A stretch of DNA of 64,000 nucleotides from Linum tenue (GCA_946122785.1 CAMGYJ010000011.1:23871007-23935006); one strand, 5' to 3'; shown: positions 21,405-31,620, counted from the stretch's first letter. Translations and numbers: made by a program. Notes: a model not told the origin generated them from the sequence alone.

Positions 21405-22719
21405 CACTACAAAAAAAAGAGGTTTTAACGAGTGGAGAAAATAGTCATTAAAAGGCCAAAAACCCTCGCCAAAAGCTTTTGACGACGGGAAACCTCCTCT
21501 CATTATAGGCTTTGCCGGTAAAAGCTAATAACGACCGGATTCTTTCACCCTCTCGTTAAAAGCTTTTACGAGAGTTTCATTTCCCCTCGTTGATGGTTAA
21601 CTTTAAAAAACCCAAAATCTTGATAAATTAAGTTGTAATTAATGTTCAAGGTGTCCTTTTTCTTTTTGATTGTAATTAACTCAATAATGTCAAACTTTGT
21701 CATCGGCATAATTTGCCATTTTCATCCAACTAGTCCTTCCCCAGTTCAAACATCCAATCTTCCGAACTTTATTCATAAGGCCATAGCTACCGCTTACCAT
21801 ACATCTTCAAGTCATAAAATCTCAAATGTGCAGCATTCAACCAAAACAAAACAAAAAAGCAAACCCGGAGAAGAACGAGAGGATATGACTTCGTCATCTT
21901 CATATCTAACCAATGGCGCTCTTCTTAGATCTATTTTTATCGAAATTGCATGTCGATATGTGGAACAGAGGGAGATAAAGGAGGGTCTGTTGCAGGCAGG
22001 ATGAGACCTGAGGAGTATAAGCAACAATCCTAGTGTCGGAGGGGTAAAATATTAGACGGAAGATCAAGCTCGTTTGTTTTCACATCTAGAAATTTAGATG
22101 GGTCTAGACAGAATACAGAGCTCACGCCATATGGGTCTTGTATGATTTGGAGATGAGTAGATCCGGTGAGGCGTATGGTGGGTATGCCGTATAAAGAGGC
22201 GATTAGATCTGAAAAGGAATCGAAGTTGTCATAGGATAAGGAGGATTTTTCATCTGGGATTTGGGAGAAAAAATAGAAGAGAGGAAGAGGAAAAGGAAAA
22301 GGAGGAAGAAGAAATTTTTGAGGTGGAGAAAGAGAGAGGAATCCTTTAATACTGTAATTAGTATTTAGTAATTGGGTTTGCTGGACAAAGACGAAAAAGT
22401 CAGCCCTCTTTAAAATTTTGCCGCTAAGTCCAAAATGGTAGCGGGCTCCAAATTTCAAACAAACTAATTTGGCGGACAACAAAAGTAATTTTTCACAATA
22501 AACAATAATGGATTTTTGGCAGTCATGATTAGTTATTTGGCAGTATCGAGGGGAATAATATATCAATAACGAGAGCAAAATTATCCTCTCGTTAAAAGAT
22601 GACGTTTTCGGTCTAATGCCGATAGGATGTGAAGTTACTAGTAATAGGCTCCTTTTAACGAGAGGATTGCATCCCCTCGTCCAGATTCCGGTCGTTAAAT
22701 CCACTTTCTTTTTGTAGTG
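21405..22719. mobile_element. Non-autonomous CACTA element
   Basis: Starts CACTACAAAAAAAAGAGG and ends CTTTCTTTTTGTAGTG, the En/Spm-type terminal inverted repeat, 1315 bp apart. The flanking triplets TCG and TGG match at two of three bases, compatible with a decayed 3-bp target duplication. Subterminal zones carry repeated AACGAGAGG / CCTCTCGTTAAAAG words in both orientations (21430-21600 and 22580-22700), as expected for TNPA-like protein binding sites. No transposase. The frames at 21642-22004 and 22030-22860 have no family likeness; the second even runs past the element end. Confidence 0.9.
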
Positions 22720-23356
22720 TGGGTTGGGTTTGGATTTTGGATTACACAACTCGTAGAACCCGACCCAACCCTTGTTCCAATTACTGGTATGAGTTTGTAT
22801 CCAAAAAATATTTATGTCGTATATAGTCATACTTATGAGAAAATTAAGATATTTTGCCATGTTTTTCTCTTATGGTCACCCTAATCTAATGCATTATTCG
22901 GCTTAAAGTTTAGACATAAAATTTAATATAGCTATGATTCATGTAATTCTTTTTCTTGTGTACAATTTTAATAGAATAACATATTATGGATGTGTTCATT
23001 TGTAACCTTTTTAGCCTATTTCAACAAATGTCGTGAAAAAAACTAGGCATAAGTTGAAGTAAATCAAATTTTATTAAAATTCAAACAACATTTTTGAATT
23101 TTGATACCTTTCACCTCGGTTTATTCATTAGAATTTTTAATTAGTTATAAAATATTTTTATGATGTAGAATAATTACATATTTTGTGTTGGGTTGGGTTT
23201 TTACTTTAAAATATCGCCAACCCGACCTAACCCAATTAGAAACAAACCGTAGGGTTAGATTTTTTTTGGATGGGTTTAATATTTTTCAAACTGTAGTGCA
23301 TGGGTCGGGTGATTAAAATGCCTAAACCCGGATCACCGGACCCATGTACACCCCTA
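22720..23356. mobile_element. hAT-like remnant, one terminus visible
   Basis: The right end on the minus strand reads TAGGGGTGTACATGGGTCCG, followed inward by repeated GGGTTGGG / CCCAACCC words (22720-22770, 23190-23240), typical of non-autonomous plant hAT elements. The left end is missing or lies beyond the CACTA insertion. No coding capacity. The CACTA element abuts it directly. Confidence 0.5.
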
Positions 23357-23357
23357 G

Positions 23358-23541
23358 CGATTATGTTTGCCACTTCAACATGTAACGGACTCTATTAATG
23401 GAGTTGGACGGAGACTAACGGAGAATGACCAAATATGAACCGTTTTACTAATTTGAGTGACCAACTTTGGAATTAAATAATTTTAGTGACTAAACATGAC
23501 CTTTTTTTAGTAAACCCGGTGGCGAAACATGAAATTTACCC
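23358..23541 (-). repeat. MULE-A right terminal inverted repeat
   Basis: Inverted relative of 15613-15797, ending TGAAATTTACCC, followed by the target duplicate ATTTATTAA. Confidence 0.85.
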
Positions 23542-23663
23542 ATTTATTAATTTATGAGTTAATCGCATTCTTTCGGAACTAATTATAATATTTTTTTATA
23601 ATGTCTCATCAACTATTTATTTCCTAGTATGGTTCCTAAATTTTTTATTTTTTCCTAATATAA

Positions 23664-24917
23664 TCCTTAGTGGATTTTTTTCAGAAATAGCAATGTTTAA
23701 ATAAAAAATTATAAAAATAGCACACAGTCCCGAAAAATTCCAAAAATAACACCATTTTTCGAAAACCGCCACCCCACCACGCAGTTTACACGAAAACCGC
23801 TAGGTGGGGCGCGGTTTTCGATGAAAACCGCATGGTTACGGGCGATTTTGAAAACCGCACGGGGTGGGGGTGGTTTGGTCCAAAACCGTTGCCAAACCCT
23901 GCGGTTTGGTCCTCAAATTTTTTTTTTTGAAAATCCTAACCTAGGCGGAAACTTCAAACGAACGTATCTTTGTGCTCGGGTATCTGATCGTCGTGATTTA
24001 TTTTTTATTTCGCATAACTTTTCGAGATCTTGCAAGCCACAAATCGCTTGTCCCGCCTTCGTCCCGAAAAAATATCGTTTGCTACCTCGAACGAGCTTTT
24101 TTTCGATTTCTTCATACTTTGGACGACCATAACTTTGTGCTCCAAAATCCGAACGTCGTGAAATTTTTTTTCATTTCGCATAAATTTTTAAGGAATACAA
24201 CTTTTATCATAGCCATAATTTCGAAATGTACGTGGATTACTGAAAAGGGACGGTAAAGTTATTCCCAAAACCCTGTATATCCAATAATTATTCATGTTTT
24301 AAAAATTTCTTCCTAGGAAAATTTGTAGTCCTTCAAAAGTTATGCGAAATGAAAAAAAATTCATGACGTTCGGATTTTGGAGAACAAAGTTATGACTGTT
24401 CAAAGTTATTGAGAATTTTTAGCTTTCAAGGACTAAAACTTTGTCAATATGTAATTGTTTCAACAAAATAGTTGTAGTTTGATGGTGTAGTTGTTGTGTT
24501 AAGTTTAGTTAACTATTTATATTATTACAGTTCGAACCACGACCTCCACAACATGTTGCTTTTTTTTAATCTCTACTAAATAAAAAGTTTTAATATGGGA
24601 TGTTGGTGTTTTGAAGCAAGGACCTCTTGCATACGAGGAACAACTGAACCAATTATGCGAAGATCACTTATTGTGATTATTTGAAAAAAAAACATTTATT
24701 ACAAACCGCCCCGTGGGGTTGCGGTTTGCACCCAAACTGCTCTAGCCCCATGCAGTCAGCAAAACCGCCCCCTACCCGTGCGGTTTTTGTTGAAAACCGC
24801 ACCCCCACCCTGCGGTTTTCGAGAAAGGGTGCTATTTTTGAAATTTTTCGGGACTGAGTGCTATTTTTGAAAAAAAAAAATTAAACAGTGCTATTTCTAG
24901 AAAAAGTCTGTCCTTAG
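23664..24917. mobile_element. MULE-D: non-autonomous Mutator-like element with AAAACCGC arrays
   Basis: Element 23671-24910 (1240 bp) between direct repeats TCCTTAG (23664-23670, 24911-24917). The terminal inverted repeats contain CAGAAATAGCAATGTTTAA / TAGAAATAGCACTGTTTAA and CAGTCCCGAAAAATTCCAAA / CAGTCCCGAAAAATTTCAAA. Inside each end lie several AAAACCGC/GCGGTTTT words, shared with MULE-B. The middle (23950-24420) holds three diverged copies of a sequence containing AACTTTGTGCTC and TTTCGCATAA, the outer two in opposite orientation. No transposase. MULE-B, with similar ends, may have supplied it. Confidence 0.8.
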
Positions 24918-25390
24918 CCTTCAAAGTTTGTTTGTCTCCATTAAATTGGGACTACCCAAGCATTGACACAAGGTTTAACCCATGAGTTTCACCCTACAAT
25001 TTCTAATCAAAATCAACAAATAAGTCTATCTTTTGTCAAAACTAAAAGTTGGATTAAAATAGCAAGGGTAACTTTGTAATCACATCACTTTTTGAATGAG
25101 TCCGCGCCTATCTGTGTGTCCAGTGAGAAATTTGGTCTCTATTTAAGATAAGATTAGCAGCCTTTTAACAACAAGGACTATAACAGGAAAATATTTATGT
25201 TTGAAGGACTATATATTAGGAGAAAAAGTACAATGATCATGATAGAAAACCCTTGATAATTCAGGCTCAAATATACCATTAACTAATTCATAGACTTCTT
25301 GGTCGAGCAAGTGGATTGAGGTTAATGGTTCAATCATTTTAGCCTGGTCTAGCCCGGATATATGAAAAAAGTCATTATATCGTTCATACA
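24918..25390. other. Spacer with a small unidentified minus-strand frame
   Basis: Unclassified AT-rich sequence. The minus-strand frame 25391-25209 (60 codons, starting MYERYNDFFHISGL and ending HCTFSPNI) has a protein-like composition and is unchanged in copy 2, but I do not recognise it and it has no visible splice or promoter context. It may be a fragment of an unknown gene or chance. Confidence 0.3.
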
Positions 25391-26143
25391 TTTATAAATT
25401 AGGTAAATACCATGTTTGGTCACTAGGTTTACTAAAACGTGCCATGTTTAGTCATTGAAAAAAATTAATATCAATGTTGGTCACTCGAATTAGTAAAACT
25501 GTCCGTATTTAGTCACTCTCCCTTAGTCTTCGTTAACACTGTCCCTCTTCCGCCATGCATCCGCCACTCCCACGACCCGCCTACTTTCCTCCTTCTCCAA
25601 CCTCGCGGCTTCCAAGCCCAAGCTCAATATCGCATTCCTCTTCCTCACCAACACCGATCTCCAATTCGCGTTGCTTTGTGAGAAGTTCTTATGCCCTCCC
25701 TCGGCGAAATCGCTCTACAACATCTACGTCCCCATCGATCCGACCGTCAATGTCTACAAACCTCGCAGAGTCTTTGAAGGAAAGTTCATTGACCCGAGAA
25801 GTTTCAGGCTCTAACCTTGCCCGTGAAGAGGAACAGAGAAAAGGAGGGAGAGAGAGGGATAGAGGGTTCGGTTCATAGGTTGGTTGGATTTAAAAATTGG
25901 GTTGGGAAAGATGACATGGTGGGTTGGGTAATGTGGCGGGTTAAAAAAGGGTGAGTCAGCAAATCTGTTAGTCACTTAAGCAATTCACTGACGGTGTTAA
26001 CGGAGACTAAAGGAGAGTAACTAAACGTGGACCGTTTTACTAATTCGTGTGAATAACATTGTTATTAATTTTTTCCAGTGACTAAACATGACACATTTTA
26101 GTAAATCCAATTACCAAACATGGCATTTACCCTTCATAAATTA
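25391..26143. mobile_element. MULE-C: Pack-MULE-like element carrying a glycosyltransferase fragment
   Basis: Element 25402-26132 (about 730 bp) with inverted ends of about 140 bp. They begin GGTAAATACCATGTTTGGT and, from the right, GGTAAATGCCATGTTTGGT, then share CATGTTTAGTCA and TTACTAATTCG-like words with MULE-A. Flanking 11-bp repeats TTTATAAATTA and TTCATAAATTA differ at one base. Between the ends is GC-rich sequence with a GT14 glycosyltransferase-like reading frame. No transposase. This matches the definition of a Pack-MULE (host gene piece between MULE ends). Confidence 0.8.
25551..25814 (+). pseudogene. Captured fragment of a GT14 (DUF266, BC10-like) glycosyltransferase
   Basis: The frame opening SSFSNLAASKPKLNIAFLFL continues TNTDLQFALLCEKFLCPPS, SLYNIYVPIDPTVNVYKP and RRVFEGKFIDPRSF, then TAA at 25812-25814. 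This is the start of the core-2/I-branching-type GT14 domain of plants (P-K-x-A-F-L-F-L-T ... L-x-F-x-x-L-W-E-K-F ... Y-N-I-Y-x-H-x-D-P ... F-x-G-x-F-I). Several usual residues are changed: Trp to Cys in the E-K-F motif and His to Pro in Y-x-H. Only about 80 residues of a roughly 350-400-residue enzyme remain, without the catalytic part. It lies wholly inside MULE-C. A competing 107-codon ATG frame at 25555 is a low-complexity shadow. Confidence 0.7.
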
Positions 26144-26299
26144 TGTTAAACTTTATCTGATATATGAGTAATAACATGTACATTACACCAAAACAACTGT
26201 TCGTATTTGGATCAAACATATAGTGAAAATTCAAACACACTTATATAACATCAATATTCAAATGTTCAAGCAGAGAACATTCTGAAAAACTGTATTGAA

Positions 26300-27721
26300 C
26301 AGCAAGTGTTACCTCAGGGCCGATAATATGCCATGCTGATGGAAAGAAGCACGCTGGAAAACCGTCAGGACCAGGACGCTTGTCCCCCTCTAACCAAAAA
26401 TTGTACTCTTCACTTCTGTCGCAGTTACAGGCCTAGTTAAATCTGTCTGCTGGGCTTCATCTAACCTTGTTTTATGTAAATCTCGAATCACTTCAACGCT
26501 GACTACATCAACTTCATTGTCTTTTTTCCCTAATAGATTATGATAAAATGACTCTAAAATTTGACACATACCTTCAGTATCAGTGATTTGCTCTCCAAGT
26601 TCATTCAGTAATGAACTTATCATATTTTGTTTTTTCTTTGTTTTCACTGAGCGATGAAAGTACCTGGAGTTCGAATCACCTTCTTTTAACCACACCTCCC
26701 TTGACTTTTGCCTAAGGAAGGATTCTTATGCCTCTCTAAGTACTTTAACCTCATCATTTAGTTTAGACTCAGTCTGGAAATTTTCAAATGAAGGACGTCG
26801 TAGAGCCTCAGCTTGAGCCAGTAACAGCTCGTGCTCCTTGAGCTTTACTCTTTCTCGAAGATCTGAATGGTCGTCTTTATTTAGCTTCTTCAATAACCTC
26901 TTTAGAATTTTGAGCTTCTTACTAACCCTAACCACAAGAGAACCTTCAAATTCAATGATCCATGCATCCTTTACCAGATCCCAGTATTTCTCATGCTTCA
27001 TCCATAATTAGAAGAACTTGAATGGCTTAGGCAATGATTTGATAGCACTATATGTATTTACCATCACTGGACAATGATCTGACACTGATGGATTCAGAAT
27101 ATCCACAGTACTCGAACTAAACACATCAAGACATTTACAATTGACAAATGCTCTGTCTAGTCTCCGAACAATTGGATTCCCATTTTGTTTATTTATCCAT
27201 GTGAACCATGGCCCTTAAGCTTCCTCAATATCAAACCGCAGCTGTCTGAATTCTTGCATACTCAAACTGGCTACTGGTGAATTTGAGGCTTCATTTGGAT
27301 CCCCAATTGCATTGAAATCTCCCATTATGATCCAAGGCCCAGTTTGCACTTGTAATTGCATGAAATGACGATATAATTCCCTTCTCTCAGTTTCCTCATT
27401 TGAAGCATAGACAACTGTAAGAAAAAACACATTACTAGAGCAGACAAGAGCATGGTTTAGCTGCTCTGAACTATGAAGAATACTAACCTTCACATCCGAT
27501 CTCCACACAAATCCAATTTTACTCATAATAGAGGCGTTACCTGCTACCCTCTTCTCCCATCCGGGAAATCTGTCTTCTACCAACTTTCCAGCCTCATCAA
27601 CTTTTACTCTTGGTTCCAATAAAGCTACAATATATATGCTATTCTTATTTACTACTAACTGTACTGCCTTATTTTTATTCGAGGCATTGAAACCCCAGGT
27701 ATTGCAGGAGAAAAACTTCAT
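26300..27721 (-). pseudogene. LINE-C ORF2: endonuclease, connector and start of RT (copy 1)
   Basis: Starts at 27721 with MKFFSCNTWGFN, the EEP endonuclease N terminus. Then come VALLEPRVK (Glu metal ligand), FFLTVVYASN and IIMGDFNAIG (GDFN box intact). The frame stops at 27215-27217 after QLRFDIEEA but continues in phase: GPWFTWINKQNG, RRLDRAFVN, SVSDHCPVM. Connector 27001-26726 (MKHEKYWDLVKDAW, KKLKILKRLLKKLNK) and 26695-26390 (WLKEGDSNSRYFHRSVKTK) follow after further stops. The RT box is cut off. Catalytic endonuclease residues look preserved, but stops make the protein unattainable. Confidence 0.8.
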
Positions 27722-28908
27722 CTATGCTTACCACCCCTATCCCCTTTCCTCTCCGCAGGAACAACAATAGGATTTCTCTGCTTTTTTGCCTGACTACTCA
27801 CTGTGCTCCATGGTTTTTTTCCCTGAGTTTCCAAATCAGGAGCAGCAGCTATGGGAGGTTGTCTCCCAAATTCTGATGAACTAACTCCCAAGGCTCGTTG
27901 AAGAGGAACTTCCGGGGTTCCAGTTGTTACTAACGATCCCTTGACTACCTCAACAAAACTCACAACCTGAGCTTCATTTTCTGGGAGAGGGACCTCAGTA
28001 GAAATCACAGTACCAGAATTTAGACATTTCACATCATGTTGTCCTAAAGGAGCAATATCTTCTACAACTACTTCACTAAGCAAGATCTCTTTACCTTTAC
28101 TTATTTTCGGACCATTAATCTCCGCCTCTGCATTTTCAATTTCTTCCACATGCCTAATCTTAGGAATCCACCTCTTGCCATTGTACTCAATTCTAGTACA
28201 ACCATGCCCATAAATCTCACAATCGAGACAAACAAGAGGTATATTAAGGTACTCCACTTAAATATTAAAGGAGGGATCATCGTCTGGATACAACCTGACT
28301 TTCTCTGGTAATCCACAATCAGCAGCCAGATTGACACAAACCTTAGCAAACCCAAGCTGATTACCCTTCCTTGTCGTCTGGTCCATCCAAACTGGGGGGG
28401 TCCAATTGTACTGGCCACCTGTTCCATCACTTCAAATGAATGGTAGTCCAAAGGAATACCCCAAATTCGAACCCAAATAGGGAGCACCTCAATGATTGGG
28501 GCCACTAGTTGAATCCCTGGCTACCATTTTTTTGAAGAAAATTTGGTTTCCATGGAAGTGCCATTGCCCAGACTAGAATACCCATAAGCTAGTCGTTATT
28601 GACGGAAATTGAAACACAAGAAGACGTGGATCGAAATGAGAGAATCTCACCGAATCATCTTTACCCCATAAACCTGTCACCCACGGCTAGAGAAGCCCGA
28701 TCTTGGGGAGAGCACCTATAAACTGCCCAATCAAGCAATCCTTCCACATTTCCTCACCCATCTTCTTGACCTCGCCGGGTAGCCAAAATCCATTCTTGAT
28801 CTTTTCAGAAGGGCGATATCGCATCTTGTTGGCAGGAGCAACATCAAAAATTGATGCCCAAGTCACCGCTTCCCCCATCGGAGCAGTTGTCGACGTAGAG
28901 GCCGCCAT
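27718..28908 (-). pseudogene. LINE-C ORF1: DUF4283 / zinc-knuckle protein (copy 1)
   Basis: Begins MAASTSTTAPMGEAVTWASI at 28908, with SEKIKNGFWLPGE and MWKDCLIGQFIG of the DUF4283-type N terminus, then a stop at 28687. After a gap, LPIWVRIWGIPLDYHSFEV (about 28480), GFAKVCVNLAADCGLPEKV in another frame, and CLDCEIYGHGCT, a zinc knuckle of the C-x2-C-x3-G-H-x-C type. The last open frame, 28257-27718, ends DRGGKHR with TGA overlapping the ORF2 ATG. A G run near 28387 differs in length from copy 2. Role of the family: RNA-binding chaperone of the LINE particle. Confidence 0.75.
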
Positions 28909-28995
28909 GGCGGCAGAAGAAACCCTAACCAGGAGCTCTGATCGCGAAGTGAAAGAAGAGAGAGAAGAGAGCGTTTTTATTGCTTACTAAATTTG

Positions 28996-29207
28996 TAGGT
29001 TCGCTTCCTCTCCATCCCTTTGATTTGTATTTTTTTCTTTTATCGGTCCGATCGATTCGAAGGAATCTAGATTTAATCTGATGTGGGTTTTTGGTAAAGA
29101 TTTTCATCAAAAGCCCCCACTGCCTCCACAAGGGAGAGCAGAAGATGCAAAATCTGTGTATGGTGCTTCACCTGTGCAAATCAAATTCAACTCGACACAT
29201 GAATGAT
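28996..29207. other. Flank of LINE-C, no gene
   Basis: No coding or repeat signal that I can support. Confidence 0.4.
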
Positions 29208-29395
29208 GGGATGGGATTAGGTGCTAATCTTTATAGGGGTTAGCACCGTGATAACTAGCAAAAAATGCTACTAAAAACAACGAAATCACTACGGATTATT
29301 ATAAAATCAATACAACATCTAAGCTAAATCACTACTAACCCTTGGTTAGGACGGTGCTAACTCTTGTACAATTAGCACCGTAACTCCACCCATGA
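29208..29395. mobile_element. Short inverted-repeat element with GGTGCTAA / TTAGCACC ends
   Basis: The left end contains ATTAGGTGCTAATC and GGGGTTAGCACCGTGATAAC. The right end contains GGTTAGGACGGTGCTAACTC and CAATTAGCACCGTAACTCC. The two sides are inverted partners over about 45 bp, and each side is itself a small hairpin. About 190 bp, no coding capacity; superfamily and target duplication undetermined. Confidence 0.6.
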
Positions 29396-30395
29396 TGATT
29401 AACTAAATAAGCCAACGCAGAATCTCATAAAGCTAAGAGATGTGATACAGTAGACTGCCAACAGCTGTCACACAACATGAATGATATTGCTAATTTTGCA
29501 GTCTCAAGTTTGTCTGAAGCAAATGGTAGTAACTAACAATTTCTCATATGAATGGTTAATTTAGCTTTTGACAAGTCGGCCAGGATACAAGAAATTGATT
29601 GTCATTTTTGTCTTTCGTGTAAATGATATGATCTAGGGATTAAAAATTATTTTATTTAGCTTTTGACAAGTCGATATCAAACATGTATTTTTTTCGATTT
29701 GGTCCCATCTAATTCTACTTTTTTCCATATTTTCTTCATACTTTAAATAATATATAAAATAAAAAATCAAATCCAATCGAATTATATTTGGTGCAATCCG
29801 ATTCGATCCAAATATCATTCTCATTTGATCAGACCTGTTGTGAACTAAATCGTTGTCCACCCCTACAATGTTTTGCCATCAAGCAAGCCTGACTTATCAA
29901 CTGCTAAACCTAACTTAGCCTAGGAAGTTCATCGAATTATTAACCCCAAATGGCACAAATTCAATGGAAGAATCTAGATGGAGCTTAGTATATATGAATC
30001 AAAGTATTAGTTGTATTTCATTACTAGTCGTATTATATTTGTCATCTTCCAGTTACTTGATAAGAATATTTTTCATAGTTTACAACTTGGTTAGATAATT
30101 TGGAACGAAATGTGGAGAAATCACTCTTAATATGGAGAAAGAATACATACAATACATAATTATCAAAATTTTCCGGTCAATTGGCCTGATCCGGTGCTAG
30201 TTCAATTAAGGAAGCAATAATAATTAATTAAAAAACTTCAGTTACAACAAGCGTTCATCCCCCACCGTAGGAGACCTCAAACACCGACAGTTTATCTCCC
30301 ACCGTCGCCGCCTCAGGGTCACCGACGCCGCATCAGGGTCACTGCCACATTTCTTATCTTTACTATGCGCCGATGTATCCCTAGAAGCCCGACTA
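29396..30395. other. AT-rich region, with a solo hAT-like end at 29863
   Basis: No gene. On the minus strand from about 29863 the sequence reads TAGGGGTGGACAACG, then runs inward through GATCGAATCGGATTG-like words, resembling one end of a non-autonomous hAT element. A matching partner end is not clear. The rest is unclassified. Confidence 0.4.
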
Positions 30396-31317
30396 GGGGT
30401 GGAGGTTCAGTTGTCAGTTAAGGGTTAACCGGCCGGTTAAACTGATAACCATCGGGTAACAATTAACCGATAACCAAGCCCCCTCCCAATTCTTTGGTTG
30501 GTGGTCGAAACGTTTAATGGGAGCTTCGATTAACCGGCTAACCGACCGATTGATAAGCAAAGCCAAAATGACCCCATTTACACCAAAAATGACGTTATTT
30601 TGTCAACTTTCTAAAACTACACCAGCCCAACCCCAATCATATTCTCCTTCGTCGACCCTCATTCCCTGCCTCAGCCCCTATCCGCGACTGGAAACCTCCT
30701 CTGCTAGCTCCCCGACGGTCGCGTTCCCCCGTCGATCGCTATCTCCCTGCGACCCGCGGGCCATGGTGACCCTCCTCGACCTTGCGCAACCCTCTAGCGA
30801 CCCTCCCACGAAGCCGGCTTCCGCTGACTCTAGGATCCAACAACCACCGTCCACCTCCGAGACTTCCCTTGTTGGCTCCAGCAACCCCCTCAGTGAGACC
30901 TCCCCTGCCATCTCCCTCCCCCGCCACCCCCGCCAACTCCAAGTCGCCAACCGCCTAAGCCACCCCCGTCAACTCCAAGTCGCCGAGTCTCCGTCCCATT
31001 GTTTTTAGTTTGTAATTGACTTGTAATGTAAGTTTTTTTTATTGATAATGGGAATTGATGATGATTGAATCAGAATGATGATGATTTTAGATGTAAGTTT
31101 GCAAAAATTATTATTGTGTTTGTGACGTTGTGTGAGTAATGAGTTGATGATGATTCTGAATTTCAGATGATTAATTGATGTTATGGGAGTTGTGGGAGTT
31201 GATCATGAGTGATTAATTGAAGTTGTAATGTACTAATGTAAGTTGATGATACTTGTTAGAATATGTAGTTGTTTCAATTGAGTTTCAATTTCTCAATTTA
31301 TGTAATTGTTTTTGTAG
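30396..31317 (+). other. hAT-like end, proline-rich low-complexity stretch and T-rich possible intron
   Basis: 30396 begins TAGGGGTGGAGGTTCAGT, then GGTTAACCGGCCGGTTAA repeats, a typical hAT-type terminus. No opposite end is found. The GC-rich stretch at 30620-31008 gives a 163-codon frame rich in Pro/Ser with no family likeness. From 31010 the sequence is T/G-rich and ends TTTTTGTAG, an acceptor-like site before the exon-like piece at 31318. Confidence 0.35.
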
Positions 31318-31620
31318 GGCGAGACCTCCGGCTCCTCGTGGTGGACGTGGCGGATGAGGTGCCCCTACTGCTACAACTGCTCCTCATGGTGGGAGACCTC
31401 CAGCTCCTCGAGGTCGTGGTGGTGCGGGTGTCACAGTCCCCTGCTCAGACCTGGGGTCATGGTGGGCGTTCAGGAAGTCGATCTGTTAAGCTGCTGAACC
31501 AGCCCCTGTCGATAGTGGAAGTACACCTATTGAGACTCCATATGTTGACACAGATGCTACTATTACAGAGAAAGATAAAGGAGACACATTTGACTTAAAG
31601 AAATGGATGCTGGCGGAGGG
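31318..31620 (+). pseudogene. Exon-like gene fragment with RGG-type repeats, cut by the hAT end
   Basis: After an acceptor-like TTTTTGTAG, one frame reads ARPPAPRGGRGG then a stop, APTATTAPHGGRPPAPRGRG. After a frame change comes APVDSGSTPIETPYVDTDAT and TFDLKKWMLAEG, which runs directly into the hAT terminus at 31621. Gly/Arg-rich repeats recall RNA-binding or transposase C-terminal tails, but I cannot name the family. Stops and shifts show it is not functional. Confidence 0.35.

Larger units (their letters stand above)
15604..23550. mobile_element. MULE-A: Mutator-like element hosting three other transposons
   Basis: Element 15613-23541 bounded by the 9-bp direct repeat ATTTATTAA (15604-15612, 23542-23550), the classic Mutator target duplication. 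Terminal inverted repeats are long, about 185 bp (15613-15797 and 23358-23541). Both begin GGGTAAATTTCA and contain CATGTTTAGTCACTAAAA and ACTCGAATTAGTAAAACG-like words. After removing a Copia-like insertion (15948-20973), a CACTA insertion (21405-22719) and a hAT remnant (22720-23356), little over 0.5 kb of original interior remains, including a broken exon-like fragment. No transposase belongs to it. It shares TIR family with MULE-C. Confidence 0.9.
26270..28995 (-). mobile_element. LINE-C: L1-type LINE, 5' end kept, 3' end missing (copy 1)
   Basis: Minus-strand LINE with ORF1 (28908-27718), ORF2 endonuclease (27721-27215), connector (27001-26390) and the first RT box near 26320-26390 (GPDGFPACFFPSAWHI). 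It ends at about 26270 in unrelated sequence, so the RT palm, C terminus and tail are gone. Related to LINE-A through the connector. Confidence 0.8.

Noticed and set aside
21642..22004. 120-codon frame in the CACTA element
   Set aside because: No transposase motifs, and it overlaps an antisense frame of similar quality.
22030..22860. 276-codon minus-strand frame, nearly identical in both copies
   Set aside because: It crosses the end of the CACTA element into a hAT remnant and is low-complexity in places. No family likeness; identity between copies reflects the block-wide identity.
25209..25391. 60-codon minus-strand frame as a conserved peptide gene
   Set aside because: Protein-like composition but unrecognised. 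Its identity between the two copies is uninformative because the whole block is nearly identical.
30517..31008. 163-codon Pro/Ser-rich frame as a gene
   Set aside because: GC-rich low complexity, open on both strands, no domain, and it differs freely between copies.
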